Positions 8,451-17,144 of a stretch of 36,669 nt of DNA are shown one piece after another. The stretch is from UBA1732 sp045114455 (GTDB lineage: Bacteria; Verrucomicrobiota; Lentisphaeria; Victivallales; UBA1829): positions 1 through 36,669 of the forward strand of contig JBGUKN010000015.1 in assembly GCA_045114455.1 (NCBI GenBank), written 5' to 3'. A model generated the notes under the pieces. The model ran no database searches. It was given only the letters and a program-made list of their open reading frames with translations, and was not told the DNA's origin. A program made the translations under genes and the position numbers. The number at the start of each line of letters is the position of its first letter. The stretch's first letter is position 1.

Positions 8451-11400
8451 ATGACGACCTACACGATCACAAATCCCAACGGCGACGTCGTCCTCGCCCA
8501 GGCCCTGCCGGAAGCCGAATACATGTACGGCTGCACGCCCACGGCGATCGCCATGATCCTGGGGTATTACGATCTGTACGGATACCGGGAGACCGACCTT
8601 TCGAACATGATCGAGGGGGACGTGGATTCGAAGTCGCGCGGCACGGACGGCAACGCCTACAACATGAACGCGTTCGACACCGCGCTGGGCCGGGCGACCG
8701 CCACCGAGAGCTTCGTTTCGCGGTTCCATTCCCGCGGCGACAAGGAGACGACGCCCTCCCAGGAACTGAAACACACGTTCAAGTCCGACAACAAGACCAT
8801 CGATACGGACAAATGGGACTGCATCGCCGATTACCTCGGGACCGGCCAGTACTGGCGCGGGAACGACAATCTCTCGACCACGCTGACATACGGCATGCTG
8901 GAAGACCTTTACAGCGACACGCACACGCTCGAGATCACGTCCGGCTCCACCACGCGCACCATCCGCCACGTCGACACCGCCATGCTGTACGGACTCGACC
9001 TGTACGTGCAGTCCCGCGGATATGCGATGGACTATGAGATCACCGGCAGCTATGTGGCTGACGTCGCGGGCGGGAGCTTCACCTTCGCCGACTACATGCG
9101 GGAGATCGACGCGGGACGCCCCGTGATGATCTCCATCAACGGGCACTCCATGGCCGGGTACGGCTACAACGCGGAAACGCAGGAGATCATATTCGACGAC
9201 TGCTACGTGTCCGGCAGGCGCATGAAGTGGGACGGCACGTACCGCTACGACAAAGTCGACCGGAAACTGCAGGGCATCACCGTCATCGGGATCAACGTGA
9301 ACGGCAGCGTGAACCTGGCGATCGAGAACATCGCCGGCAGCGAATGGGAAAAGCTCATCGTCGCGGAAACCCCGGACGCAACGGAAAATGCGGATTACTG
9401 TTTCGCGGGAAATCCCGTTTGCCTGAACTTCACCGTCTCCAACCGGGGAACGAAGAACAGCGGCGATTTCACCATGTCCATCCGCGTCGACGGGGAAACC
9501 GTCAGCGCCGGGACTGTGGACGCCCTCGACGGGAAATCATCCCGCAACATGCAGAATATCCCTCTCGATGAACTCACAGTCGGCCTGCATAACGTCCGCG
9601 TCATCCTGGACGAGGCCAACGACATCCAGGAGCTGAGCGGGTCCGACAATGCGGCGGAAACGGACATCCTCGTCCTCAAGCCCGGCACAAGCATCGTCTC
9701 TTCGACCCGGATGCGCATCGTCGATTCCGGGGAAAAACTCGCCGACGTCTATGTGCAGGGCGGAGCCAACCTCACGATCATGGACGGGGAAGCGTCCGGC
9801 GTCGTGCTGCGCGGGACCGTCACCGAAAGCACGGCGGAAAAGACGACATGGATCCCCGCCGAGGCCATAGTGTCCCTGGACGGTTTCGCATCCGGCACGG
9901 ACGTCTACGGCCACGGCGAGCTCGAAGTCTCAAGCGGCGGGACAGCCGTGGAAAACCATGTCTTTTCCCGCGGCTCGGCATTCGTTCTGAACGGAGGCGC
10001 GATCCGTGATGCGGCCGTCGAATCCGGCGGCAGGCTCACGGTCTCTTCCGGCGGCAGGATCACGGGGCAAATCCGGCTCGAAGACGGCGCAGTCGCCCGG
10101 GTCAGCAGCGGAGGCATTCTGAATTTCGACCTCTCCGGCCTCGCGCCCGGCGCACCGGCCCGCGTCAACAATCTTTCCCTGCTCATCGGGGCGCCGACCT
10201 ACACTCTCACGGTCTCCGGGACTCAGGAATACGGGACCTACCGCCTAGCGGAGGAAGCAGACAATTTCAAAAAAACGATCACGGTTACGAGTATGGACGG
10301 CGCCGCGCTCGGCACGCTTGCGCTCGGAAAGACCGCGGAAATAAACGGTTCGGATTACAAACTGAACCTTGACGGCGGGACGCTGTCTCTGACCGTCGGA
10401 ATCCATGTCCCGGTCGATTCCGTCGCGCCGACCGTTTCCGGTCTTCACGCGGACATCACGGAGCCGACCTGCCAGAGCGTGACCGTCACCGCATTTTTCG
10501 ACGACGACACGGCGCTGGCGTCCAGATTGTACAGGATCGGCGCGGACGGCCCCTGGACGGAATATACGGACGATGGCGTGACCGTCTCGGAAAACGCCTT
10601 GCTCTTCTTCAAGGCCGTCGACGCTTCCGGGAACGAATCCGAAATCGCACGATACGAAGTCTCCAACATCACCTCGTCGGGATTCGTTCTTTCCGACGGG
10701 CACACCGCAACCGTCCTTCCGGGCCGGACCTTCTCGGACATGACGCTTTCCGGCGGCAGCATGCGGGTCTCTTCCGGCGGAACCGCGAACGGGACCACGG
10801 TCTGCGACGGCGGACATCTTGAAATATGCTCCGGCGCAGTCGCGGACGGCGTCTCGGCCAGCGATAACGGCACGCTCGTCGTCTGCGCGGGCGGGAAACT
10901 CACCGGGCTGCTGTCCTTCGCGCCCGGAGCGCACGTTTCCATGGAACCGCTCTCAATCCTCGACTTCGACATTTCCGCCCGCAAACCCGGAACGGACGCC
11001 CAGGTGAACGGCCTTTCGCTCGTCCAGGGAACGCCGGATTATACGCTCACGGTCTCCGGTTCGCAGAAGAAGGGCCTGTACCTGCTCGCGGACGGAGCGG
11101 ACGGTTTCGATGCGGAAGTCGCAGTCCGGGACGCCTCCGGTTCGCTCCTCGGCGTGCTCGAGTCCGGGCGGACAGTCGACATCAACGGCGCCGGTTTTTC
11201 GCTGAACCGTTCGGACAACACGCTTTCGCTCACGATCGGGGGCGCCGGAGTCGACAACGCCGCCGACTGCGGCTGGAACAACTGGCTGTACAACAAGAAA
11301 ACCAAACTGACGAATCCGAAGATCAAGGATTCCGATCCGGTCGTCCTGAACGCCGACACGACTACACTGTCTCCGGATTCCCCCGGCTCCATTTTCCAAA

Positions 11401-12473
11401 ACGGCAGACGGGATTTCGTCGGGTTCGGCGACGAGGCGGATTTCATGAAGATCAAACTCGACAGCGCGGCGAAACTGAGCTTCCTGATCGACGCCGGGGG
11501 CGCGTCCAAATTCGTGGTCTACCGGCTCGTCGAGGGAAAGGACAAGAAGGGCAATCCGACATACACGATGAAAGCCCTTCGGACGACGACGCTCACGAAG
11601 AAGAACAAATATGCGGCGGCATCCAGTCCGCTTCTGCTTGAAAAGGGCGAGTATTACATCTCCGTTCAGTCGACGAGCACAAAGACGACCGGATCTGCGT
11701 ATTACAACGTGACGCTCAACCCGGACGAAGAAAAGACCGTGTTCTACTCCGACGGAGACAACGGCGGCAACAACTGGCTGTACAACAAAAAAATATCCGG
11801 CGCCCCGAATCCAGTCGTCCGGGATTCCGAGGGGATCGCCATGAAAACGGGCAATCTCCAAATCGACGAAACCGCGCCTGCGGACGCGGACGGCGCGGGC
11901 TGGAACAACTACGTCGGATTCGGGGACGCCGCCGACTATGCGAAACTCGATCTGACCGGCACGGCGAAAGTGAAGTTCACGATCAGCGCCACAAACGCGG
12001 CGAAGTTCACGGTCTACCGTCTCGTCGAGGGGACGGACTCAAAAGGCAACCCGACGTACAAACTGAAAACGGTCCTGACGAAGACGCTCAAGAAACAGAA
12101 GAACGGGGACACATACATCTACTCGACAACGACAAAAACGATTTCGCTTCCGGCCCTCGAAAACGGGGAGTATTTCATCTCCGTCCAGTCCACGACCGCG
12201 AAAAAAGGCAAAAGCGCCTATTACAACGTGACGCTCAACACGTTCGAACCGGCGGAATCCGCCCGTCTGCTCATGCCGGACGATGTTCCGAACGCCTGCG
12301 CTCCCGACCCGGCGGAAACATCCGCCCTGACCGGAGGCAATCCCGGCCTGCAGGCCGGGCCGGACTTCGGACTGTTCGATACGGGATCGACATCGACGGG
12401 ACTTGCTTCCCTCCCCGATCCCGCATCGGAAGAGTTTTTGGCAAAAACAGGCGGCATCCTCGCCGCACTGTAA
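8451..12473 (+). CDS. Giant multidomain surface/secreted protein: C39-like peptidase, CARDB, strand-loop-strand repeats, Ig-like and pre-peptidase-like modules
   Basis: 1340 residues. Order: (1) about 15-290, a papain-like C39 fold with Cys28 in MYGCTPTAIAMILGYYD, His232 in INGHSMAGY and Asp249/250 in IIFDDCY as the likely catalytic triad; (2) about 303-405, a CARDB-type beta domain; (3) about 415-555, AIDA/TIGR04415-type strand-loop-strand repeats (LEVSSGGTA, LTVSSGGR); (4) a roughly 110-residue capping module; (5) about 660-745, an Ig-like domain; (6) a second repeat block and capping module to about 930; (7) two pre-peptidase-like beta modules (938-1100, 1104-1262), each with a W-NN-WLYNKK start; (8) a C-terminal tail from 1265. 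There is no Sec signal, and TAA at 8421 blocks any longer start. The Shine-Dalgarno is weak. No autotransporter barrel is present, so export through a type I-like system using the C-terminal tail is an inference. Probably co-transcribed with the next gene. Confidence 0.85.
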   Translation: MTTYTITNPNGDVVLAQALPEAEYMYGCTPTAIAMILGYYDLYGYRETDLSNMIEGDVDSKSRGTDGNAYNMNAFDTALGRATATESFVSRFHSRGDKETTPSQELKHTFKSDNKTIDTDKWDCIADYLGTGQYWRGNDNLSTTLTYGMLEDLYSDTHTLEITSGSTTRTIRHVDTAMLYGLDLYVQSRGYAMDYEITGSYVADVAGGSFTFADYMREIDAGRPVMISINGHSMAGYGYNAETQEIIFDDCYVSGRRMKWDGTYRYDKVDRKLQGITVIGINVNGSVNLAIENIAGSEWEKLIVAETPDATENADYCFAGNPVCLNFTVSNRGTKNSGDFTMSIRVDGETVSAGTVDALDGKSSRNMQNIPLDELTVGLHNVRVILDEANDIQELSGSDNAAETDILVLKPGTSIVSSTRMRIVDSGEKLADVYVQGGANLTIMDGEASGVVLRGTVTESTAEKTTWIPAEAIVSLDGFASGTDVYGHGELEVSSGGTAVENHVFSRGSAFVLNGGAIRDAAVESGGRLTVSSGGRITGQIRLEDGAVARVSSGGILNFDLSGLAPGAPARVNNLSLLIGAPTYTLTVSGTQEYGTYRLAEEADNFKKTITVTSMDGAALGTLALGKTAEINGSDYKLNLDGGTLSLTVGIHVPVDSVAPTVSGLHADITEPTCQSVTVTAFFDDDTALASRLYRIGADGPWTEYTDDGVTVSENALLFFKAVDASGNESEIARYEVSNITSSGFVLSDGHTATVLPGRTFSDMTLSGGSMRVSSGGTANGTTVCDGGHLEICSGAVADGVSASDNGTLVVCAGGKLTGLLSFAPGAHVSMEPLSILDFDISARKPGTDAQVNGLSLVQGTPDYTLTVSGSQKKGLYLLADGADGFDAEVAVRDASGSLLGVLESGRTVDINGAGFSLNRSDNTLSLTIGGAGVDNAADCGWNNWLYNKKTKLTNPKIKDSDPVVLNADTTTLSPDSPGSIFQNGRRDFVGFGDEADFMKIKLDSAAKLSFLIDAGGASKFVVYRLVEGKDKKGNPTYTMKALRTTTLTKKNKYAAASSPLLLEKGEYYISVQSTSTKTTGSAYYNVTLNPDEEKTVFYSDGDNGGNNWLYNKKISGAPNPVVRDSEGIAMKTGNLQIDETAPADADGAGWNNYVGFGDAADYAKLDLTGTAKVKFTISATNAAKFTVYRLVEGTDSKGNPTYKLKTVLTKTLKKQKNGDTYIYSTTTKTISLPALENGEYFISVQSTTAKKGKSAYYNVTLNTFEPAESARLLMPDDVPNACAPDPAETSALTGGNPGLQAGPDFGLFDTGSTSTGLASLPDPASEEFLAKTGGILAAL

Positions 12474-12527
12474 AACGACATGACCCGGATAAACAAATTC
12501 AAGCTTTCAGAATAAGGAACCATACCA

Positions 12528-15500
12528 ATGTCTACCATCATCACGGATTCCACCGTAGAGATCCCGGATGGCGGAGTATTCTCCGCATCCGATTACATCG
12601 TCGATACCGGCGGGGAAATGCATATCCTGAACGGCGGAAGTCTCTCCGATTCCGTCGCCACGAACGGCGGCACGATCCGGCTCGACGCTGGCGGCTCCGC
12701 CCGGAACATATCCGCAACCATGGACGGCGAATCATGGATCGGCGGGGCGGCGGAAATCCTGACGGCGGACAAGGGCGGGCATGTCTATGTCAGCTCCGGC
12801 GGCAGCGTCAACTCAGCCAAAGTCAACGACGGAGGCCTTTTCGATGTCTTCGCCGGAGGCAAGGCAAACGGCGTCGAAGTCAACCTCGGCGGCAGCATGC
12901 TGGTCTCCAGCGGTGGCCGGACGGACGGCGCTGCGGTCAATTACGGCGGCAGCATGCTGGTCGCTTTTCAGGGGACGGCGGACAACACCATGCTCAATTC
13001 CGGCGGACAACTTGAAATCAAGGGGATCGCACACAGCACTACGGTCAACTCCAAAGGCAATCTCGTAATCGAATCCGGAGGGTCAGCCACGGATATCATC
13101 TGGACCCCGTGCGAGGGCCATATTCAGATCGAGGACGGGGGACATGCGACATTTTTCCTCCCGTATTCCGGCGTTTATTACGGATCCGCCGACCTGTTGC
13201 TTTCCAAGGCCGCGACCATGGACGGCAAGACGGTCGGAAGCAGCGGCGAACTTTACGCGATGTCCGGAGGGACTGCAAAGAACATCCAGGTCAATTACGG
13301 CGGCAGCATGTGGGTCTGGGCAGACGGGACCGCGAGCAGCACGACCGTCAATTCCGGCGGCTATTTCGACGTCTTCTCCGGCGCCACAGCGAACGACGCC
13401 ACGGTCAACTCCGGCGGCAGCATGCTGATCCGATCCGGCGCGGCCGTGAACAATGCCACGGTCACCTCCGGCGGCAGCATCCTGATCCGTCCCGGCGCGA
13501 TCGTAAACAGGACCACCGTCAATTCCAAAGGTCTCTTCGAGGTCTCCTCCGGCGTGATCGTGAACAGCACCACGGTCAACACTGACGGCAGCATGCTGAT
13601 TCGTTCCGACGGGGTCGCAAGCAACGTCACGCTCAACGCGAACGGCAGGCTCGAAATCGAATCCGGCGGACAGCTGACCGGACAGATGCATTTCGTGGAA
13701 GAATCGGTCGTAGCCGCCGGGGAAGGCGCGGCCCTCGTCTTCGGCATCTCCGGTCTTGAACCGTTCGAGACCGCGCTCGTGAACGATCTTTCGGTCATCA
13801 CGGGAAATCCGGCATATCTGCTCTCGGTCGGCGAATACCAGACCGCAGGCATGTACTGCCTGGCCGGGAACGCGGCGGGATTCGACGGGACCATCTCCGT
13901 AACGAACTACTATGGCGATGATCTCGGCGTCCTCACGGTCGACGGCACGGCGGACATCCTCGGCGTGGAATACAAGCTGAACCTGAACGGGGACAACCTC
14001 ATCGTCACGGTCGGCGATCCGCCGCCCGAAAACGGTCCGTCTGAACCGGACAACAACACGCTGTACATCAGCAAAAAGAAAGTCAACGAGAAGGTCATGG
14101 AATCCTACGGGACCCACCTGAGCGCGCCCGGCGACGAGATCCGCCTCGACAAGATCGGTTCGGTTTCCTGGGAGTTCGAGGGCGTCGTCTATCACAATTA
14201 CCTCGGGACGGACGACATGGCCGACTACGCGAAGATCGTCCTGGCGCACGGCGCGGAACTGAGCTTCCACGTCGTCGGCACGGCCATGGCGACGTTCACG
14301 GTCTACAGCCTGACAGAAAAGGACGGCAAATATACGAAAAAGACGCTCCAGACGCTGAAGCTCAAGTACAACGAAGAGGTCGGCCTGTTCACCGCCGACT
14401 CCTCGAAACTGCTCAAGCTTCAGACGAGCGGCGCGTACTATGTCTCCATGCAGCTCGCGAGCAAAGAAATCACGGACGCGATCTACAACGTGTCGCTGAA
14501 CGGCGGGGACACGGGCTGCAAATTCTATTTCCTGGGCGACAACTCCGACGACTGGGGCGACAGAAAGACGTCCGGCTACGCCGGGGCGGTCGACAATCTC
14601 GGCGTCATAAACGCCTCAAGCCTCGAGCTGAACGACCACGTCATCCGGGACGAATGGATCGGATTCGGCGACAAGGTCGATTACAAGAAGTTCACGCTGA
14701 ACAGCGCGGCGGAACTGAGCCTGACGGTCACCGCGGCGGACGGCCCGCTGAAACTCACAGTATGCAGACTGAAGGAGACCGTGAAAAAGAGCGGCACGAC
14801 GTATTCCCAGGTCACGATCAAGACCGTGACGCTCAAGGCGAGCAAGGGGACCGCGTCTCTGAACCTCCTCCGGCTCGCGGCGGGCGACTACTATTTCAAG
14901 GTGGAATCCACCAACATCAGGAAGAGCACGGCCTACGACGTGCAGGTCACGCACAGCGACTTCTACGTCGACGGCGACAAAGGCTGGAACAACGTCCTGC
15001 TCAACGGAAAGAAACTGAATGAAGACGAGACATATTTCTACGACAACGTTCTGTCCGTGGCCGGAAGCATCTCCCTCGACAGGGCCGGAAACTATAAGAA
15101 GAGCGCCCCCGCCGCCGAGTTCACATACCAGGGAAAACAGTACGGAGGCTTCGTCGGATACGGCGATACGATCGACTACGGAAAACTGACGCTGACGAAA
15201 TCCTCCGACGTGCTGTTCACGATCAACGCCACGGACAACGTGACGCTCGAAGTCCTCAAGGTCACGCTGAAAAACGGCAAGTACACGAAGAAATCGCTCA
15301 GTTCGCTAAAGTACAAAGCGAGTTCGGGCGGAACGGCGGGGATGATCCTCCACCTCGATGTCAAGGAGAATGTCACATACTACGTCTCGGTCAAGGCGAC
15401 GAACGTCAAAAAGACAAACGCAAACCCCAGGGCGTATTACAACGTCTCGTACACCGTCGGTTCGACGGAAGCCGCCCCGCTCGCCATGCCGGAGGATTCC

Positions 15501-15638
15501 GGCAGCGGTTTGAACACGCAGGACGGCCTGAGCTTCGGTCAGTACGCCTCCTCTGCGGACACGCTCGCCGACGCATCCGCCGGATTCCAATTGATCGAAG
15601 AAAAATCGCTTCTTTCCACGGCCTCGCTTCTAGCATAA
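12528..15638 (+). CDS. Giant strand-loop-strand (AIDA-type) repeat protein with three pre-peptidase-like modules
   Basis: 1036 residues. Residues 1-385 are about twenty strand-loop-strand repeats of 19-20 residues (for example VNSGGSMLIRSGA and VNYGGSMLVSSGG), a beta-solenoid like the passenger repeats of AIDA-I, which in other bacteria are O-heptosylated. Residues about 383-500 are the same capping module seen twice in the preceding protein. Three pre-peptidase-like beta modules follow (about 507-665, 668-808, 811-985), with the GFGD or GYGD, DYAK or DYGK and YYNVS or YYVS landmarks. The tail from about 985 (APLAMPEDSG, ending LLSTASLLA) resembles that of its neighbour (RLLMPDDVP, ending GGILAAL). 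No Sec signal, no peptidase domain and no outer-membrane barrel. The ATG has AAGGAA 8 nt upstream; it begins 54 bp after its neighbour. Probably the adhesive or structural partner of the C39-bearing protein. Confidence 0.85.
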   Translation: MSTIITDSTVEIPDGGVFSASDYIVDTGGEMHILNGGSLSDSVATNGGTIRLDAGGSARNISATMDGESWIGGAAEILTADKGGHVYVSSGGSVNSAKVNDGGLFDVFAGGKANGVEVNLGGSMLVSSGGRTDGAAVNYGGSMLVAFQGTADNTMLNSGGQLEIKGIAHSTTVNSKGNLVIESGGSATDIIWTPCEGHIQIEDGGHATFFLPYSGVYYGSADLLLSKAATMDGKTVGSSGELYAMSGGTAKNIQVNYGGSMWVWADGTASSTTVNSGGYFDVFSGATANDATVNSGGSMLIRSGAAVNNATVTSGGSILIRPGAIVNRTTVNSKGLFEVSSGVIVNSTTVNTDGSMLIRSDGVASNVTLNANGRLEIESGGQLTGQMHFVEESVVAAGEGAALVFGISGLEPFETALVNDLSVITGNPAYLLSVGEYQTAGMYCLAGNAAGFDGTISVTNYYGDDLGVLTVDGTADILGVEYKLNLNGDNLIVTVGDPPPENGPSEPDNNTLYISKKKVNEKVMESYGTHLSAPGDEIRLDKIGSVSWEFEGVVYHNYLGTDDMADYAKIVLAHGAELSFHVVGTAMATFTVYSLTEKDGKYTKKTLQTLKLKYNEEVGLFTADSSKLLKLQTSGAYYVSMQLASKEITDAIYNVSLNGGDTGCKFYFLGDNSDDWGDRKTSGYAGAVDNLGVINASSLELNDHVIRDEWIGFGDKVDYKKFTLNSAAELSLTVTAADGPLKLTVCRLKETVKKSGTTYSQVTIKTVTLKASKGTASLNLLRLAAGDYYFKVESTNIRKSTAYDVQVTHSDFYVDGDKGWNNVLLNGKKLNEDETYFYDNVLSVAGSISLDRAGNYKKSAPAAEFTYQGKQYGGFVGYGDTIDYGKLTLTKSSDVLFTINATDNVTLEVLKVTLKNGKYTKKSLSSLKYKASSGGTAGMILHLDVKENVTYYVSVKATNVKKTNANPRAYYNVSYTVGSTEAAPLAMPEDSGSGLNTQDGLSFGQYASSADTLADASAGFQLIEEKSLLSTASLLA
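12560..13690 (+). repeat. Tandem coding repeat region (about 57-60 bp period)
   Basis: The DNA behind the strand-loop-strand repeats keeps a GGCGGCAGCATGCTG-like core at many unit starts (around 12891, 12945, 13300, 13411 and 13471), usually one or a few 57-60 bp periods apart. Units are diverged, so this is an old array with some recent copying rather than a fresh expansion. Confidence 0.7.
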
Positions 15639-15645
15639 CGGACAA

Positions 15646-15667
15646 CCGGGAGCCAAAAAACTCCCGG
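15646..15667. other. Perfect hairpin after the second giant gene, without T-tract
   Basis: CCGGGAG (15646-15652) and CTCCCGG (15661-15667) enclose an 8-nt A-rich loop 8 bp after the stop codon. There is no T-run, so it may protect the 3' end of the message rather than terminate; the real terminator follows at 15716. Confidence 0.45.
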
Positions 15668-15715
15668 CAATCTGATTCAGCATCAGAAAAAGGCTGTATC
15701 AAACCAGCGCAAAAC

Positions 15716-15749
15716 AGCCCTGCCTCCTCTTCCAGGAAGCAGGGCTTTT
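15716..15749. terminator. Bidirectional terminator between convergent genes
   Basis: AGCCCTGC (15716-15723) pairs with GCAGGGCT (15739-15746), extended by TCCT/AGGA after one mismatch. The plus side ends in TTTTCC; the minus side ends in GTTTTGC. It serves the giant repeat genes (+) and the pyrK-fkbM operon (-). Confidence 0.8.
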
Positions 15750-15772
15750 CCGCGGCATGAACCGGACCGCAC

Positions 15773-17119
15773 TTAGGGAATATAGGCGATCAGCGTGATC
15801 TTGTCGTAGATGGTCTTCGGGCTGCACTGACAGCGGCGCACCATGAACTTGTATTCCGGAACCCACTCGTGCAGCAGCGGAACGATCTCGAAGAACTCCT
15901 CCGGGTTGTGGTAGATGGCGACCGTGATCAGCGGCTTGTCCCGTTTGATCATGCGTTCCGCGCCCCGGACGACGGGCAGGCTCATGCCGCCGACGTCGGC
16001 CTGGATCCACGCCACGCGCCCCTGCACGTTCTTTTTCTGTTCGAAATGATCCAGGGACGCGATCGGGACCTCCGTCTTGCACGGTTTTCCATCCTTGTCA
16101 CGGTCGGGCACGACGGCGCTGCCGGGGCGGTCGCCGATGCACACTTTGTACAATTCCGCATTTTCAAGAGCTGCGCGCGCGATGTTGCCGCCCAGGAACT
16201 CGGAACACCGCGTGGACGGTTCGAAGCCGTACATCATCGACGGCTTGTACTGGCTCATCGCGATCAGGGACGCTCCGAGGTACGCGCCGCACTGGTAGAA
16301 GACACCGCCCGCCAGACGGTCCGTGACGGCGGGATCCAGATAGATCGCGCCGTGCCGGTAGTAGAACTGCGGCGGGTCGAAATACGGATATTCGCCCTTC
16401 GCCAGTTCCGCGTATTCGGAATATTTCTTCCTGTGCGCCCGCCAGTCGTCCCGTTCGCGTTCGGTCATCATCCCGTAGGGGAAGCAGAAGAACGACGGCT
16501 GAAATTCGGGCGTAGGAAGGTTTTCCAGGCGCTTCAGCCCCAGGCGCACGGCCTCCACGCTCTCCTCGTCGCAGAGCATCGGCTCAAGTTTCTCCAGCGC
16601 ATCGGGGTTCTCCCCGAGATAATCGCGGAACCATTCGGCGTATTTGCAGAGCGCGGGCGGTATGCGTATCAGCTGGAACCGGTCGAAAAGCTCCTCCGTG
16701 CGCGATTTCTTCTTCTCCGGCACGACTTCCTGGTCGCCCCTGACGGACAGGGTGACACCGTCCACATTGCCGGACACGGAGATCCCGATGTCGTCCGAAG
16801 AACCGGACGCTTCATCGTCGTCGAAATTATCGGCCTCGGGCAGTTCGGGCTCCCGTGCTTCCGGCTCGACGTCCACATGCTGCGGCTTCTCCGGCTGCGC
16901 GGACTTCTTTTTCGGCATGGAGGCGGACGGCACGGACGGGATGCGCCCGGCGGCAAGCTGCTGCTCGCCCAGCCCGAAATTATCTTCGAATCCGGCGGCG
17001 GACTCCATGTCCCCGCCGAAATTGTCCGCGGCGTCCCCGAAATTGCTGTCGGCCGAAGCCGCACCATCATTCGTTTCGTTGTTTTCCGCTGAAAACGCGG
17101 TCTTCTCTTCTTCTGTCAT
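15773..17119 (-). CDS. FkbM-like methyltransferase domain protein with long disordered N-terminus
   Basis: 448 residues. Residues 1-145 are low-complexity and acidic (repeated NFGDAADNFGGD-like stretches, then Pro/Glu-rich). Residues about 150-260 are a helical region without recognised match. Residues about 285-448 resemble the FkbM methyltransferase fold: a glycine-containing first strand (CGAYLGASLIA), the acidic YGFEPS end of strand 2, and a core reading WIQADVGGMSLPVVRGAERM followed by KPLITVAIYHNPEEF. In canonical members this reads close to IKIDVEGAE; here the usual Glu is Gly, so activity is in doubt. FkbM enzymes usually O-methylate sugars or polyketides. The ATG at 17119 is preferred over the TTG at 17125 because GGAG lies 8 nt upstream. 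Last gene of the pyrK operon, 25 bp after suhB. Confidence 0.7.
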   Translation of the reverse strand: MTEEEKTAFSAENNETNDGAASADSNFGDAADNFGGDMESAAGFEDNFGLGEQQLAAGRIPSVPSASMPKKKSAQPEKPQHVDVEPEAREPELPEADNFDDDEASGSSDDIGISVSGNVDGVTLSVRGDQEVVPEKKKSRTEELFDRFQLIRIPPALCKYAEWFRDYLGENPDALEKLEPMLCDEESVEAVRLGLKRLENLPTPEFQPSFFCFPYGMMTERERDDWRAHRKKYSEYAELAKGEYPYFDPPQFYYRHGAIYLDPAVTDRLAGGVFYQCGAYLGASLIAMSQYKPSMMYGFEPSTRCSEFLGGNIARAALENAELYKVCIGDRPGSAVVPDRDKDGKPCKTEVPIASLDHFEQKKNVQGRVAWIQADVGGMSLPVVRGAERMIKRDKPLITVAIYHNPEEFFEIVPLLHEWVPEYKFMVRRCQCSPKTIYDKITLIAYIP

Positions 17120-17144
17120 AGTCAATGCTCCGCTTCAAAAAAAG

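Noticed and set aside
13083..14270. Antisense open frame inside the second giant repeat gene
   Set aside because: It exists only because the tandem repeats lack stops in this frame; no ribosome-binding site or family match.
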